Of a stretch of DNA of 64,000 nt, positions 39,008 through 48,085 are shown one piece after another. The translations under genes were made by a program, and so were the position numbers. The notes beneath the pieces were generated by a model. The model worked only from the letters and a program-made list of their open reading frames with translations. It did not search any database and was not told the DNA's origin. Position 1 is the first letter of the stretch. Every line of letters starts with the position of its first letter. The stretch is from a cf. Phormidesmis sp. LEGE 11477 (GTDB lineage: Bacteria > Cyanobacteriota > Cyanobacteriia > Phormidesmidales > Phormidesmidaceae), in NCBI RefSeq assembly GCF_015207105.1, contig NZ_JADEXO010000010.1, positions 1-64,000 of the forward strand, in the 5' to 3' direction.

Positions 39008-40957
39008 ATGGATTCTGATCAGGGTTCACCCGATAGGTATACAAATCTGCGGCAAATGCTTGACTTCGTGATGGCGATTGCTCTTAGCGGTTCAGATAGC
39101 AAAAGCGTGAATGAACAGAATTACTCAGTCCACCTTGAATCGAACCTTGAATCAAGCCGTGAATCAAGCCGTGAGCTGAGTAACTACGAGCGGTTTCGTG
39201 CAATCGCCCCTAACAGACCAGAAACCTATCCCATTCGCCAATCGCTTTCACCCAAGCATTACCAGGCGATCGCTCCCTGGATGGGCCGCTTGATCTTGCC
39301 AGCCGAAGACAAAAGACAGACCGCTGGCGATGTTTTCTTAGAAGTGCATCACGCGCCAGAGAGCTTTCGGCATCTCGTCGGCGAAATAGTGACACTGTGC
39401 CTTAGCAGCGCGCCAGAAACAAAGGCATATGCCGATGCGGTCACTAAAGATGTTCATTTTAGCGCTCAGGCCAAAGCCAGCGTTAAAGCAGGCAGGATTC
39501 ATCCCACTCGGCTCAATCACTGGCGGCAGGTTAGCCCCTTAGAATCGCTAGCGGGCGCTCATCCTGTAGATGATGTGATGGTTATGCTGCCCAGCTCGGT
39601 GACCGTACAGTCGAAGAGCGAGAGCGTTGCATCGCCTATCTTGTATATTGACCGCGAGCCCGTGCAAATTACAGGTCGATACTATGGGCTAGTGAAGTTT
39701 GATGAATCCTCTTTAGGCGCACCAGAACCAGAGCGCGATCTGTTCAAGGTAATCCATTTCAACTCAGCTTCAGGCCAGTTTGACGGGTTAGAAGAAACGG
39801 TAAAAGCTCCTTCTGTACCGGCGAATAGCAACGACACGCACCCGGCTACAGCCAAAGGGTTAGCAGACTCTGCTCTGAATCAAATGGGATGGTACATCTA
39901 TGGCACGCAGGATGACTCGGGATTGTTTGTCGTTCAAGCGCTTGCCCCTCGTGCGCTGCTACGGGCAGAGCCTGAGCACACTATTACAGAAAAGGAAGTC
40001 GCTAAGCACTACTTTAGAAAAGAAGCTTGGCATCATCTAAAAGATAAAAAGGGTACGGTGAATTCAGTTTTACTAGCACCTCATTCTCAGCCAAAGCAGT
40101 CTCCCTGGGCTGAGGGTCAGCGGGCTTTGGTAATTCATGTTTACGGCGGGGTCGGGGGTAAAAAGGCTGAACCTGCTGCCAAAGCGCTGCTGTACTTCGG
40201 TCACTTTGCCTATGGAACGGCAGAGGTCGTGCGCGAGCCTTTAAGCGGTGAGCTGCGATTCGAGATTATTTATCACCAAATTTATACGCACAACCATGAG
40301 GGATTAATTGCCGGTAGCCTTCACTGGTCGCGCTATATGGGCGATCGCGCTTTTGGCATCCTGGGTCTGCGTCCGGTCGTCGATACCCTGATTAAGCTAG
40401 ACGAGTTTACGGGCGACTATGCTGGAGATAGCTGGCGGCGATCGCCCCTAGATCGCCTCATGTACGAGCTAGAAATTATGGCCGCTCGCTATCGCATCGG
40501 TGACGGCACAGGTGCTACCTTTGTTGGACCTGCTAATAACTGCGTTCAAGATGCTAATCAGGCATTGTACTCTGCACTGCGATACATTGCTCGCTCAATT
40601 CTTACTAGTCTTAATATTGAACAGTGGAAACAACAATACCCCAAACAGGCTAGCGGGCTAGATGAGTTAGAGCAGCTAACAGAAACCCTAAAGCATCTAT
40701 TGCTTCCCTGGGGAACGGCCCGCGCCGACTGGAAGACTCATGCTGATGTACTCGGCAGTACCCTAGGAGACGATTTCATTCAAAACGTCATTCGTGCAAT
40801 CATCAGCTGGCGCACGCTCTTACCCCGACTAACAAGCGATGAGGTAACCGAAGCCTTTTTGAATAAGGGGGCATCAGCATGGATATTATGCACCGCTCAA
40901 GTAGGTGGAGAGAACCCCAATATTGAACCTGTTGCGCCGATGTCACTCCGATTATGA
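39008..40957 (+). CDS. Large protein of unknown function with possible Cys/His active site
   Basis: This is a 649-residue cytoplasmic protein that I do not recognise. It has no signal peptide or membrane segment. A 12-bp repeat gives ESNLESSRESSREL near residue 45. The middle holds strongly structured parts: FGHFAYGTAEVV, then YTHNHEGLIAGSLHWSRYMGDRAFG (two His in NHEG and LHW, residues about 435-450). Later comes FVGPANNCVQDANQALYSAL, with a Cys in NNCVQD at about residue 515. A His before a Cys in such motifs is reminiscent of circularly permuted papain-like or amidase folds; this is inference. It starts 4 bp after the HdeD-like gene's stop. Confidence 0.6.
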   Translation: MDSDQGSPDRYTNLRQMLDFVMAIALSGSDSKSVNEQNYSVHLESNLESSRESSRELSNYERFRAIAPNRPETYPIRQSLSPKHYQAIAPWMGRLILPAEDKRQTAGDVFLEVHHAPESFRHLVGEIVTLCLSSAPETKAYADAVTKDVHFSAQAKASVKAGRIHPTRLNHWRQVSPLESLAGAHPVDDVMVMLPSSVTVQSKSESVASPILYIDREPVQITGRYYGLVKFDESSLGAPEPERDLFKVIHFNSASGQFDGLEETVKAPSVPANSNDTHPATAKGLADSALNQMGWYIYGTQDDSGLFVVQALAPRALLRAEPEHTITEKEVAKHYFRKEAWHHLKDKKGTVNSVLLAPHSQPKQSPWAEGQRALVIHVYGGVGGKKAEPAAKALLYFGHFAYGTAEVVREPLSGELRFEIIYHQIYTHNHEGLIAGSLHWSRYMGDRAFGILGLRPVVDTLIKLDEFTGDYAGDSWRRSPLDRLMYELEIMAARYRIGDGTGATFVGPANNCVQDANQALYSALRYIARSILTSLNIEQWKQQYPKQASGLDELEQLTETLKHLLLPWGTARADWKTHADVLGSTLGDDFIQNVIRAIISWRTLLPRLTSDEVTEAFLNKGASAWILCTAQVGGENPNIEPVAPMSLRL

Positions 40958-41088
40958 CTTAGCTGCGACATCCTCCCCCAAAACGCTCAATAGCGTGTCC
41001 AGAGTATGTTCTAAATCCATCATACTTTGAGCATTTTTGCAATCGGTTGCACCTTACTAAATTGCAGCAAGGAAAGGTTGTTTGATGA

Positions 41089-41607
41089 TTACTGTACGGC
41101 AGCAGCCATTTGGCGACTTTCGCTAGAAATCACTCGATTATGCGCTTTTGGATGCACAACGGTGACTGAGCAAGGGGCGTGACGAACCAGATAGGTACTG
41201 ATGCTGCTAGGATTTGTGCGATCGCGATTGCCAGTCACAATCAAATCGATATTATTTATCCTTGCAACCTCACAGATTTTTCTTTCTGGCTCTCCTTTAG
41301 CCTGCGAGTAAGTCGCCGTAACACCAGCAGCTTCAGCCTCTGCCTGCTTTTGTTTCAGCAGCGCACCGAACTCGCTTTCAAACTGGTCCCACTCTTGCTC
41401 ATAGGTTTCCTCTTTAGACGTTTCTACCACCTTGGAGAAACTATCCACTGAAGTGAGAGGATGCTTAGGGCTACCAGAAGCAAACGGATCTAGTACATGA
41501 ACTAAATGCAGCTCGGCCTGGAGAGATTTGGCCATCGCTAGCGCCGTATCGAAGGCCCACTCACTAGAACCTGACTCGTCGATAGTGACTAAGATTTTAT
41601 TCAACAT
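41089..41607 (-). CDS. Universal stress protein (UspA family)
   Basis: This is a 172-residue Usp-fold protein: KILVTIDESGSSEWAFDTALAMA at the N-terminus, HLVHVLDPF, and the C-terminal NNIDLIVTGNRDRT followed by VRHAPCSVTVVHP. The ATP-binding signature GxxG-x9-G(S/T) is imperfect here. The usual second Gly after GN-R is D, and the later GS pair is replaced by ST. ATP binding is therefore doubtful, as in non-binding UspA types. A central acidic coiled region (residues 55-85) is inserted. It is a single gene with its own spacer, which contains no clear promoter. Confidence 0.85.
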   Translation of the reverse strand: MLNKILVTIDESGSSEWAFDTALAMAKSLQAELHLVHVLDPFASGSPKHPLTSVDSFSKVVETSKEETYEQEWDQFESEFGALLKQKQAEAEAAGVTATYSQAKGEPERKICEVARINNIDLIVTGNRDRTNPSSISTYLVRHAPCSVTVVHPKAHNRVISSESRQMAAAVQ

Positions 41608-41853
41608 CCAAAAAGCTCCTGATTTGAGAAAATTTTTCTGTATAGCACGTTACCAATTATAAATGGCGTTAAAAAAACTGCAAGCAAAGGTTACGAGTTT
41701 GTCGCAATTAGGCAGAACTATCATTCTTTAGACATAGCTCGCTAAAGTCGTCTATGGAAAATTACTTACGACTGCTAACATAATCGCTCACCAAAATAGC
41801 AATAAATACCGGCGGGTATATCTGCCTAATAATCGCTTCCAAGTTAGTTAAAA

Positions 41854-42384
41854 CTAATGCGATATCACTGACGGGGACAATATCGCCATATTGTGTTGAG
41901 TCAGTAAACGCGCTGCATATTCAATCATCAAGTTAGGATTTAGAACGACGCAAGGCTCAGTCATAATCTCGTACATCCGAACTTGTTTGGTATCGCGACC
42001 AAAGGCAAAAACTTGAACCCACAACATCACCAGCAGTGACTGTTCCATAGGCATCATATGCATCATTAGGCTGAAGGCAATGATAGACATCAAAACATTT
42101 AGTGGTATACCCATAGACAACAATTCTCTAGGAACGGTGAACGGAATAGCAGGCACTAGAAATAGTGCCGCGCCTAACTGTGAGCCTGTCATCACCGCTA
42201 AAGAGGAAATACCAGATAGGATTTGCTTCGCATAGGGAGCTGCGATCACATACGTCAAAGACGCCAGCAAACAAGCACCAACGGCCAACCAGCACCCAGA
42301 AGCCGTCGCTACGCTCTCCCAACCGACTAACCCTACAACACCCACGAATCCCAACACAAATCCGACCAAGCTGGCAGACGTCAT
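41854..42384 (-). pseudogene. Mosaic remnant: DMT transporter fragment fused to CBS-domain fragment
   Basis: This 176-codon frame joins two unrelated parts. Codons 1-85 look like the second half of a drug/metabolite (EamA) transporter, with LVGFVLGFVGVVGLVGWES, GACLLASLTYVIAAPYAKQ and TGSQLGAALFLVPAIP. The C-terminal half has YEIMTEPCVVLNPNLMI and YAARLLTQHNM, the first half of a CBS pair. The stretch between them (GIPLNVLMSIIAFSLMMHM) is unassigned. Both pieces are truncated, so the frame is a deletion product, not a working gene. It lies just left of the Tn7/CAST-like end sequence. Confidence 0.6.
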
Positions 42385-42422
42385 ATCGGGCAGGAGTCTT
42401 TTTGCGAAACATACGGAACTGT

Positions 42423-42589
42423 GACGGCTAATTTGTCACTTTTGTCTCTTTCGATAGTCAATTTGTCACTTTTAAGAGACTCTTGAAACAACCTTTCAAA
42501 ATAAAATGACCTCCAAAAATAGCTCTCCACAGGGGTTTAGGATTGACGACACTAATCTGTCATCACGACATTTAATTAGTCCCTATACA
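42423..42589 (+). mobile_element. Tn7/CAST-like transposon right-end remnant
   Basis: Four TnsB-type repeats are present: GACGGCTAATTTGTCAC (42423-42439), CGATAGTCAATTTGTCAC (42452-42469), CGACACTAATCTGTCA (42547-42562) and CGACATTTAATTAGTC at 42566. The last leads to CCCTATACA, which ends at 42589. The motif family and the terminal TATACA, near TGTACA, match the right ends of cyanobacterial type V-K CAST and related Tn7-like elements. No TnsB, TnsC, TniQ or Cas12k gene is in the window and no left end was found. It ends 8 bp before the next gene's stop. Confidence 0.7.
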
Positions 42590-42596
42590 CGAGTTC

Positions 42597-43247
42597 TCAA
42601 ATCGTAGGTATCTTCCTCTTTAGGATCGAGTCGCGAGAGAGTGATGGGCTATCGGCTAGCCTTAAAGTTCTATCACAAAGTTTCTGAAGTAAGGACGCCT
42701 CATGACTAATGACCACTAGTCCTATCTGTTGCTTTGCTACAAACGAGAGTACGGACTGCCAGATTAGTGCTTGGGTATTGGCATCTAGCATGGCGGTCAT
42801 TTCGTCGGCAATGAGGTATTGAGTAGATGGATTGAGGACACGGGCGATCGCAATTCTCTGTAGCTCACCGCCACTTAACTCATGAGGATAGCGATTGAGC
42901 CAGCCGGAATGAACACCCAAAGCTTGTAGATAAGCGGGGTCTGGAGAATAGCCCTCTCGAAGGATCTGACGAATGCGCCAACGAGGATTTACCGATAGCT
43001 CGGGATTCTGAAAGACAAGCTGCACCGGGCAGTAGCCTTTTGTGGGCAATAATTGGCCCTCAATAGTTACTGTTCCTTTCGTCGGCGATAGATAACCTGC
43101 CAGCAATTTCCCTAAAGTTGTCTTGCCATAGCCCGACGGAGCCATCAGACCCAGTACTTCGCCCGGTGCTACAATCAAACTTCTGTTTTTAACTATCCAG
43201 GGCTGCTGATTGCCGTAGCGAAACCACAGATGATTACCCTTTAGCAT
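42597..43247 (-). CDS. Peptide/nickel ABC importer ATPase, DppF/NikE type
   Basis: This is an ABC ATPase of 216 residues. Walker A is MAPSGYGKTTLGK (residues about 35-47), the signature HELSGGELQRIAIAR, and Walker B YLIADEMTAMLDA. The Q-loop is LVFQNPELS, which is the DppF/NikE version. At 216 residues it is short compared with about 260-330 for OppF/DppF, and the C-terminal oligopeptide-transporter tail is absent. The stop lies 8 bp from the Tn7/CAST-like end, so the element may have trimmed it. It overlaps the upstream ATPase by 14 bp, and the pair drives the importer. Confidence 0.85.
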   Translation of the reverse strand: MLKGNHLWFRYGNQQPWIVKNRSLIVAPGEVLGLMAPSGYGKTTLGKLLAGYLSPTKGTVTIEGQLLPTKGYCPVQLVFQNPELSVNPRWRIRQILREGYSPDPAYLQALGVHSGWLNRYPHELSGGELQRIAIARVLNPSTQYLIADEMTAMLDANTQALIWQSVLSFVAKQQIGLVVISHEASLLQKLCDRTLRLADSPSLSRDSILKRKIPTI

Positions 43248-44169
43248 GAACGCACCTCACCCAGCCTTCGCGTACTTTTCTTAGTTGGGGCCGTTCAGCG
43301 TCGCAGATCTCACTTACCCAAGGGCAGCGATCGCTAAATAAGCATCCTGTTGGCAACTGCTCAGGACTCGGCTGATTGCCTGGTACTGGCATGAATTCAT
43401 TTTGCGGTAGAGATCGCCATAGCGCTTGAGTGTAGGGATGGCGCAAGTTACCGCTATGAAAGTCTCGCGCAGCAGCAATTTCCACTGTTGTTCCAGCATA
43501 AAAGACGGCTACCCGATCAGCAATCTGCAAGGCAGCTTCAATATCGTGCGTGATTAAAATGACGCCACGGCCTTCTGTTGCTAACTCTCGTAGATGACTA
43601 AGCGTTTCTTTTACAACATCAGGATGAAGCCCTGGGGTGGGTTCATCAGCAATCACAAGCTGGGCTTTAGTCACTACGGCGGTAGAGACGAGCACCCGTC
43701 TGGCCATGCCTCCCGAAAGCTGGAAGGGATAGCGATCGCGCACATTCATAGGCAAATCATAACGAGTAAAGGTTCTATCTACGCCAGTCTTGGCCTCTGC
43801 TTTAGAGCATCCTGTGAGCTGTGCGACTCGTTGAACCTGAGCGCCGACTTTCATCAGCGGATCTAAATAGCCAACGGACTGAGGAATCAGCGCAATGGCC
43901 TTGCCGCGCAGTGACTGGCAACGCTTGGGCGTCAGCATTTCCCCTTGAAATCGCATCGTGCCGCTGATCGCTGCATTCTTTGGCAAAATTCCTAATAGCG
44001 CATGGGCTAAGAGACTTTTGCCCGAGCCGCTGGCACCGACCACCGCTACCACTTCACCTGACTGCACATCTAAATCTAGATCTGTGATAACGGTAAGCTG
44101 CTTGCGGCGTAGCCCCTGATTGTACTGGGTGAAGGTAACGCCTAGGTTCGAGATTGATAGCATAATCAT
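43234..44169 (-). CDS. Peptide/nickel ABC importer ATPase, DppD/NikD type
   Basis: This is an ABC ATPase of 311 residues. Walker A is GASGSGKSLLAHALLG. The Q-loop is ALIPQSVGYLDPLMKVG. The signature is FQLSGGMARRVLVSTAV and Walker B is LVIADEPTPGLHPD. The C-terminal region has LPTGCLFSDRCPW with CDAERPQL, the Fe-S-like cysteine motif of the OppD/DppD family. It energises import of the substrate bound by the lipoprotein encoded upstream. It overlaps the neighbouring ATPase gene by 14 bp and the permease by 4 bp, showing tight translational coupling within the five-gene operon. Confidence 0.9.
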   Translation of the reverse strand: MIMLSISNLGVTFTQYNQGLRRKQLTVITDLDLDVQSGEVVAVVGASGSGKSLLAHALLGILPKNAAISGTMRFQGEMLTPKRCQSLRGKAIALIPQSVGYLDPLMKVGAQVQRVAQLTGCSKAEAKTGVDRTFTRYDLPMNVRDRYPFQLSGGMARRVLVSTAVVTKAQLVIADEPTPGLHPDVVKETLSHLRELATEGRGVILITHDIEAALQIADRVAVFYAGTTVEIAAARDFHSGNLRHPYTQALWRSLPQNEFMPVPGNQPSPEQLPTGCLFSDRCPWVSEICDAERPQLRKVREGWVRCVHAKG

Positions 44170-45032
44170 CCCTGGCTAGTTTTAGGATCGAGAAGCGATC
44201 GCACATTCTCTCCGAGCCAGTCAAACGCTTTTACCGAAAGCAATAGCAGCAGTCCAGGCATCACCCCTAGCCACCAGTAGCCGGTAGAGAGATGACGCAT
44301 CGACTCGGCCAAGATAATTCCAATCGCTGGTAGATGAGGCGATAGACCAATGCCAATAAATGACAAAGCCGCTTCATGCAAAATAGCATGTGGAAACAAC
44401 AGAATAAGTCCCACTAGTAGCTGCGGCACAATATGAGGCACCATATGATGACGGGCAATCCAAAGCGATGGTTTACCCAGGCGGCGAGAGAGCTGTACGT
44501 AATCGGCACTGCTCACCTGCAGCGCTTCCGCTCGAATTACCCGCGCTAAGCTCGTCCAATGCGTAAGGGCAACGGCAATAATCACGCCTTTGGTGCCGCC
44601 GCCGACCGCAAAAGCAATTAGAATCAACAGCACAAGGTGAGGCAGGCTAAAAAAGACATCAATAACCCAGATGATGACCGCATCTACCCAACCGCCAACC
44701 GTACCGGCGACTAAGCCTAAGCCTGTGCCGATCAGGGCGCTGACGCTAGCGGCAAGCAAGCCCACCCGCAGACTTAATGAAAGGCCGTGAAGCGATCGCC
44801 TCAACATATCGCGGCCTAGCCAATCGGTGCCAAAAGGATGTCCCCATGAAGGCGGCTGATTGCGCTCGGGAAGCATAGTCCCTAGCCCTGAATCTCCTAA
44901 AATCCAAGGACTCACGATGATGGCTAAAAGAAAAATACCGCCTATAGCGATCGCCGTTAAAGTCTGCTGTCTTCTGTTGTTTTGTTGCTTTAGAGGGGGA
45001 GAGTCTGGCCGCGTAGGTGCAATCAACGTCAT
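44166..45032 (-). CDS. ABC importer permease, DppC/NikC type
   Basis: This is a membrane permease of 288 residues in the OppC/DppC/NikC family. Its five or six hydrophobic helices start TAIAIGGIFLLAIIVSPWIL. The N-terminal loop has HPFGTDWLGRDMLRRSLHG, the family hallmark. The conserved EAA-like cytoplasmic loop is YVQLSRRLGKPSLWIARHHMVP, and the C-terminal block has HEAALSFIGIGLSPHLPAIG. It partners the DppB-type permease. The start overlaps the upstream permease gene by 4 bp and the ATPase gene by 4 bp. It is complete. Confidence 0.92.
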   Translation of the reverse strand: MTLIAPTRPDSPPLKQQNNRRQQTLTAIAIGGIFLLAIIVSPWILGDSGLGTMLPERNQPPSWGHPFGTDWLGRDMLRRSLHGLSLSLRVGLLAASVSALIGTGLGLVAGTVGGWVDAVIIWVIDVFFSLPHLVLLILIAFAVGGGTKGVIIAVALTHWTSLARVIRAEALQVSSADYVQLSRRLGKPSLWIARHHMVPHIVPQLLVGLILLFPHAILHEAALSFIGIGLSPHLPAIGIILAESMRHLSTGYWWLGVMPGLLLLLSVKAFDWLGENVRSLLDPKTSQG

Positions 45033-46042
45033 GTCAAGGAATCTCCCAAACGAATGCGCGGATCAATGACCGGATAGGCCAAATCCGCTAGCGTATTGCC
45101 TGTATAAACAAACAGAGCGCTAAAAAACACAATTCCTACTAGTAAGGGAATATCGCTACGCAGTGCGGCTTGTACGGTCGCTTCTCCTAGTCCGGGATAG
45201 GCAAATACCTGTTCTACTAACACGGACCCGCCAAACAGCTCGCTAAGGGAGGCAAACTGTAGCGTAATAGCTGGTAAAAGAATGTTGCGAAACCCGTGGT
45301 AGCGCACAATGTTCCATAGGCTTTCGCCCTGAGCGCGAGCAAACAGCACATAGTCGCTGTGGAGAACGTCGATTAGCTTCTGGCGCGTGTGCAAAGTAAT
45401 GTTGGCAATGCCAATAATGCTGAGGGCAGCAGCCGGTAGTAGCAGATGGTGTAAGCGCTGCCAGAATGTCACATTTTGAGAGAGTACACCAGGCGGCGCA
45501 GCGCAGCAGACAGGCGCTATTTTGAACGACACGGCAAAGATAATTAGCAGTAAAAGGGCGACCCAAAATGTCGGCGCGGAGGCTAGCGTATAAGCATAGA
45601 ACCGGATAAGTCGATCTGGCCAGCGGCCTTGTAGTGCGCCTGCGGTGATGCCCAAAGCTAGGCCGAGTAGTCCAGAGAAAAGCCATGCGATCGCCAGCAT
45701 CTGCAAAGACGCCTGAAACCGCGAAGCAATCACTTCACTCACCGGCTGATTGAACACTAGAGACGTTCCCAAATTACCCTGCACAAGCTGTCCTAGCCAG
45801 TCGAGAAAGCGCTCTCCTATTGGCTGATCTAGCCCCCACCGCTCGGCAATCAGTACTTGTTGTTCGGGGCTAATTTGCATCATATCCGCACCGATATAAG
45901 CCTTTACTGGATCAATCGGTGAGAAGCTCAGCAGCACGAAGGTAAAAACAGCGACTGCCATCAACAACAGTCCGAGTCTCAACAGCTTTTGTGCCGCAAA
46001 TATCACTATAAATAAAAGCAGAGGCTTTACTCGCATGTCCAT
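45029..46042 (-). CDS. ABC importer permease, DppB/NikB type
   Basis: This is a membrane permease of 337 residues. Family features are LSFSPIDPVKAYIGADMM at residues about 43-60, ERWGLDQPIGERFLDWLG, and the cytoplasmic EAA-type loop YVLFARAQGESLWNIVRYHGFRNILLP. The C-terminal block has FGGSVLVEQVFAYPGLGEATVQAALRSD and ends DPRIRLGDSLT, where the DPR motif is typical. It overlaps the substrate-binding protein gene by 16 bp and the second permease by 4 bp. Nickel and dipeptide importers share this architecture, so the cargo cannot be fixed from this subunit. Confidence 0.92.
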   Translation of the reverse strand: MDMRVKPLLLFIVIFAAQKLLRLGLLLMAVAVFTFVLLSFSPIDPVKAYIGADMMQISPEQQVLIAERWGLDQPIGERFLDWLGQLVQGNLGTSLVFNQPVSEVIASRFQASLQMLAIAWLFSGLLGLALGITAGALQGRWPDRLIRFYAYTLASAPTFWVALLLLIIFAVSFKIAPVCCAAPPGVLSQNVTFWQRLHHLLLPAAALSIIGIANITLHTRQKLIDVLHSDYVLFARAQGESLWNIVRYHGFRNILLPAITLQFASLSELFGGSVLVEQVFAYPGLGEATVQAALRSDIPLLVGIVFFSALFVYTGNTLADLAYPVIDPRIRLGDSLT

Positions 46043-47664
46043 GCCCAGTCAGCAATATTCGCAGTAATCGGCCAGCCATGGCCGTGGGGTTCTACCTGCA
46101 ACTGGCCAACGTCTAGGCAGTCATCAACAAAGTAGGTATGATCTAAATTCACTAGCCACGCCCAGGCCGCATCACCTTTGGTCGTTACGCCCTGGTCGCC
46201 ATCCCACTGAGCCGCTTTCCAGTAAGTTATAGCCTCTGCTTCTGAAGGCGCGCCCATCGCCAAGTCCAGCGTACTGTCAATGGCAGAATTAGCATAGTAG
46301 CCCGTGTTGTAATAGTCTCCTTGTGCTGACTGCGAATGATACAGATTGTACATTTCTGTTTGGTCGTGACTGCCCCAGCCAAATACCACCACATTGCTGT
46401 GCATCAGTGGCTCAATATCATCCCAGCTCTTCCCTTCTACGTTGGCCTGAATGCCAATAGGCTCAAGCATTTCAGCAGTAGAAAGGGCCAGCGCCTGACG
46501 AATACTGTCGTCCGCCTTATACAAGATTGTAAATTCAGCTTTCATCCCATCTTTTTCAACAATTCCATCACCGTCGCTATCGACCCAGCCGTCCTCAGAT
46601 AAAATCTCTTTGGCTTTCTCTGGTTGGGCATCTTCGATGCTAGCTTTAGGCTCTTCCCAGGCCAAGCCGCTCACCGGCCCGTAAGCAGGCGACCCATACC
46701 CTTCCAAAATGCCATCAACCATAGCCTGACGATCGACCGCGTAGTTAACCGCCTGTCGAATTGCTAGGTCAGCAGTCACATCGTTACCAATCGGATCGCC
46801 ATCCGGCGTTTGTTTACTATTCGTGGGTAAATAAGGAAACATCAGTCCTCGATTATCAACGCTAACAACATCTCGTAGCGTCATGCCTTCAATCTGTTGT
46901 ACCGCTAGCGACTGGGGCACAGCGGCAACCTGTGCCTGCCCAGACTTAGCCGCCGCAAAAGCCCCATCTTCTTCAACAAATAAAAACACCAGTCGCTCTA
47001 TGCCCGGAGCCTCACCATAGTAGTCAGGGTTGGCTTCTACAATGAGCTGTTGGCCTTCGTCCCACTGCACCAGGGTGTAAGGGCCAGAGCCGATAGGGCT
47101 GCGAGCGTAGTCTTCTCCATGGGCGTGTTCTGGTACAATTCCCAGCGTAATCAGTCGATTCACAAAGGTACTTTGAGGCTGCTTTAGCGTCAGCTCTACA
47201 GTGCTCTCATCTACAGCAGTTGCGCTCTCTAGCTGGGTGACATCCGTTAGCCCACCGCTCTCTGCGGCTTTGTTGAAGGTATAAGCCACATCTGCAGCGG
47301 TTAGCGGTTCTCCATCAGAAAAGACAGCATCTTCTCGAATCATCACCGTCCAGGTTTTACCGTCTTCACTGATGCTGTAGTCGGTAGCTAGGTCGTTGAC
47401 AATATTTAAGTCTTCATCACGCTTGAGCAGCGTACTTTGAAACAGCGGTGCCCCGTATCGGCCCCAGCCTAAGGTGGGGTCATAGCCCTCTTCGCTTTCA
47501 CCGCCGATGGCAAGCACGATTTGCTCAGCAGAACCAGACTGAGCAGGTAGGTTTTCAGCCGCATTGTTGTTTGTGTTTTGCTCTGCTGTGGTCGAGGCAC
47601 AGTTTGTAATCGTCAAACCCATTACCAAAGCGCTAAAAAACCTAATTAAACGATCTCGTTTCAT
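46027..47664 (-). CDS. SBP_bac_5 extracytoplasmic binding lipoprotein (NikA/DppA type)
   Basis: This is a 545-residue substrate-binding lipoprotein. Its signal peptide ends in the lipobox GLTITNC. I choose the ATG at 47664 (MKRDRLIRFFSAL); a longer frame would extend to 47727. The family 5 SBP motifs are visible: ATDYSISEDGKTWTVMIRED, the SDGEPLTAADVAYTFN loop, GSGPYTLVQWDEG, and IRQAVNYAVDRQAMVDGILEG. It lies 46 bp downstream of a CsoR/RcnR-type regulator. Family members bind peptides, nickel chelates or other solutes. The regulator and the urease genes in the window point to nickel, but the sequence does not prove it. Confidence 0.9.
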   Translation of the reverse strand: MKRDRLIRFFSALVMGLTITNCASTTAEQNTNNNAAENLPAQSGSAEQIVLAIGGESEEGYDPTLGWGRYGAPLFQSTLLKRDEDLNIVNDLATDYSISEDGKTWTVMIREDAVFSDGEPLTAADVAYTFNKAAESGGLTDVTQLESATAVDESTVELTLKQPQSTFVNRLITLGIVPEHAHGEDYARSPIGSGPYTLVQWDEGQQLIVEANPDYYGEAPGIERLVFLFVEEDGAFAAAKSGQAQVAAVPQSLAVQQIEGMTLRDVVSVDNRGLMFPYLPTNSKQTPDGDPIGNDVTADLAIRQAVNYAVDRQAMVDGILEGYGSPAYGPVSGLAWEEPKASIEDAQPEKAKEILSEDGWVDSDGDGIVEKDGMKAEFTILYKADDSIRQALALSTAEMLEPIGIQANVEGKSWDDIEPLMHSNVVVFGWGSHDQTEMYNLYHSQSAQGDYYNTGYYANSAIDSTLDLAMGAPSEAEAITYWKAAQWDGDQGVTTKGDAAWAWLVNLDHTYFVDDCLDVGQLQVEPHGHGWPITANIADWAWTCE

Positions 47665-47710
47665 AACTATCAATTGACTAAAGTAGTACTGTAGGTGGAT
47701 AGAGCATGGC

Positions 47711-48085
47711 CTAGATAAACCGGTCAAGGGCTGCTTTGAGCGCTTCTACTTCTGCCTCAATACTGCCTTCATCAGCAGCTCTGGTAATACACTCGCTCAA
47801 GTGTTCGTCTAACACGAAGCGAGCGACGCCGTCTAAGGCACCGCGAACCGCTGCAATTTGAGTAAGCACATCTGGGCAGGGACGATCTTCTTGCACCATG
47901 CTTTTGATACCGCGAATATGGCCTTCAATCCGCGAAAGACGGTTGACGATTCGCTTTTGAGACGCTGCGCTATGAACGTGAGCAGCGCCCTGACCATGCT
48001 GATGGACGGCAGCAGGTATTGTTTCGTTCAAGTGGCTGTTTTCATTTAGACGGGCTTCGGCTGGCTGACTTGGTAAAGGCTTCAC
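47711..48085 (-). CDS. CsoR/RcnR-family metal-sensing repressor
   Basis: This is a DUF156-family regulator of about 124 residues from a GTG at 48085; the frame opens with TTG at 48121. It forms helical oligomers that release DNA when metal binds. The core reads RIVNRLSRIEGHIRGIKSMVQ and then a Cys in CPDVLTQIAAVRGAL. It ends in DEHLSECI, where H and the C four residues later fit the C-H-C ligand pattern of CsoR and of the cyanobacterial nickel sensor InrS. The N-terminal tail is His-rich (HQHGQGAAHVHS), which RcnR and InrS use as an extra ligand. It is directly upstream of the importer operon, 46 bp away. Confidence 0.88.
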   Translation of the reverse strand: MKPLPSQPAEARLNENSHLNETIPAAVHQHGQGAAHVHSAASQKRIVNRLSRIEGHIRGIKSMVQEDRPCPDVLTQIAAVRGALDGVARFVLDEHLSECITRAADEGSIEAEVEALKAALDRFI

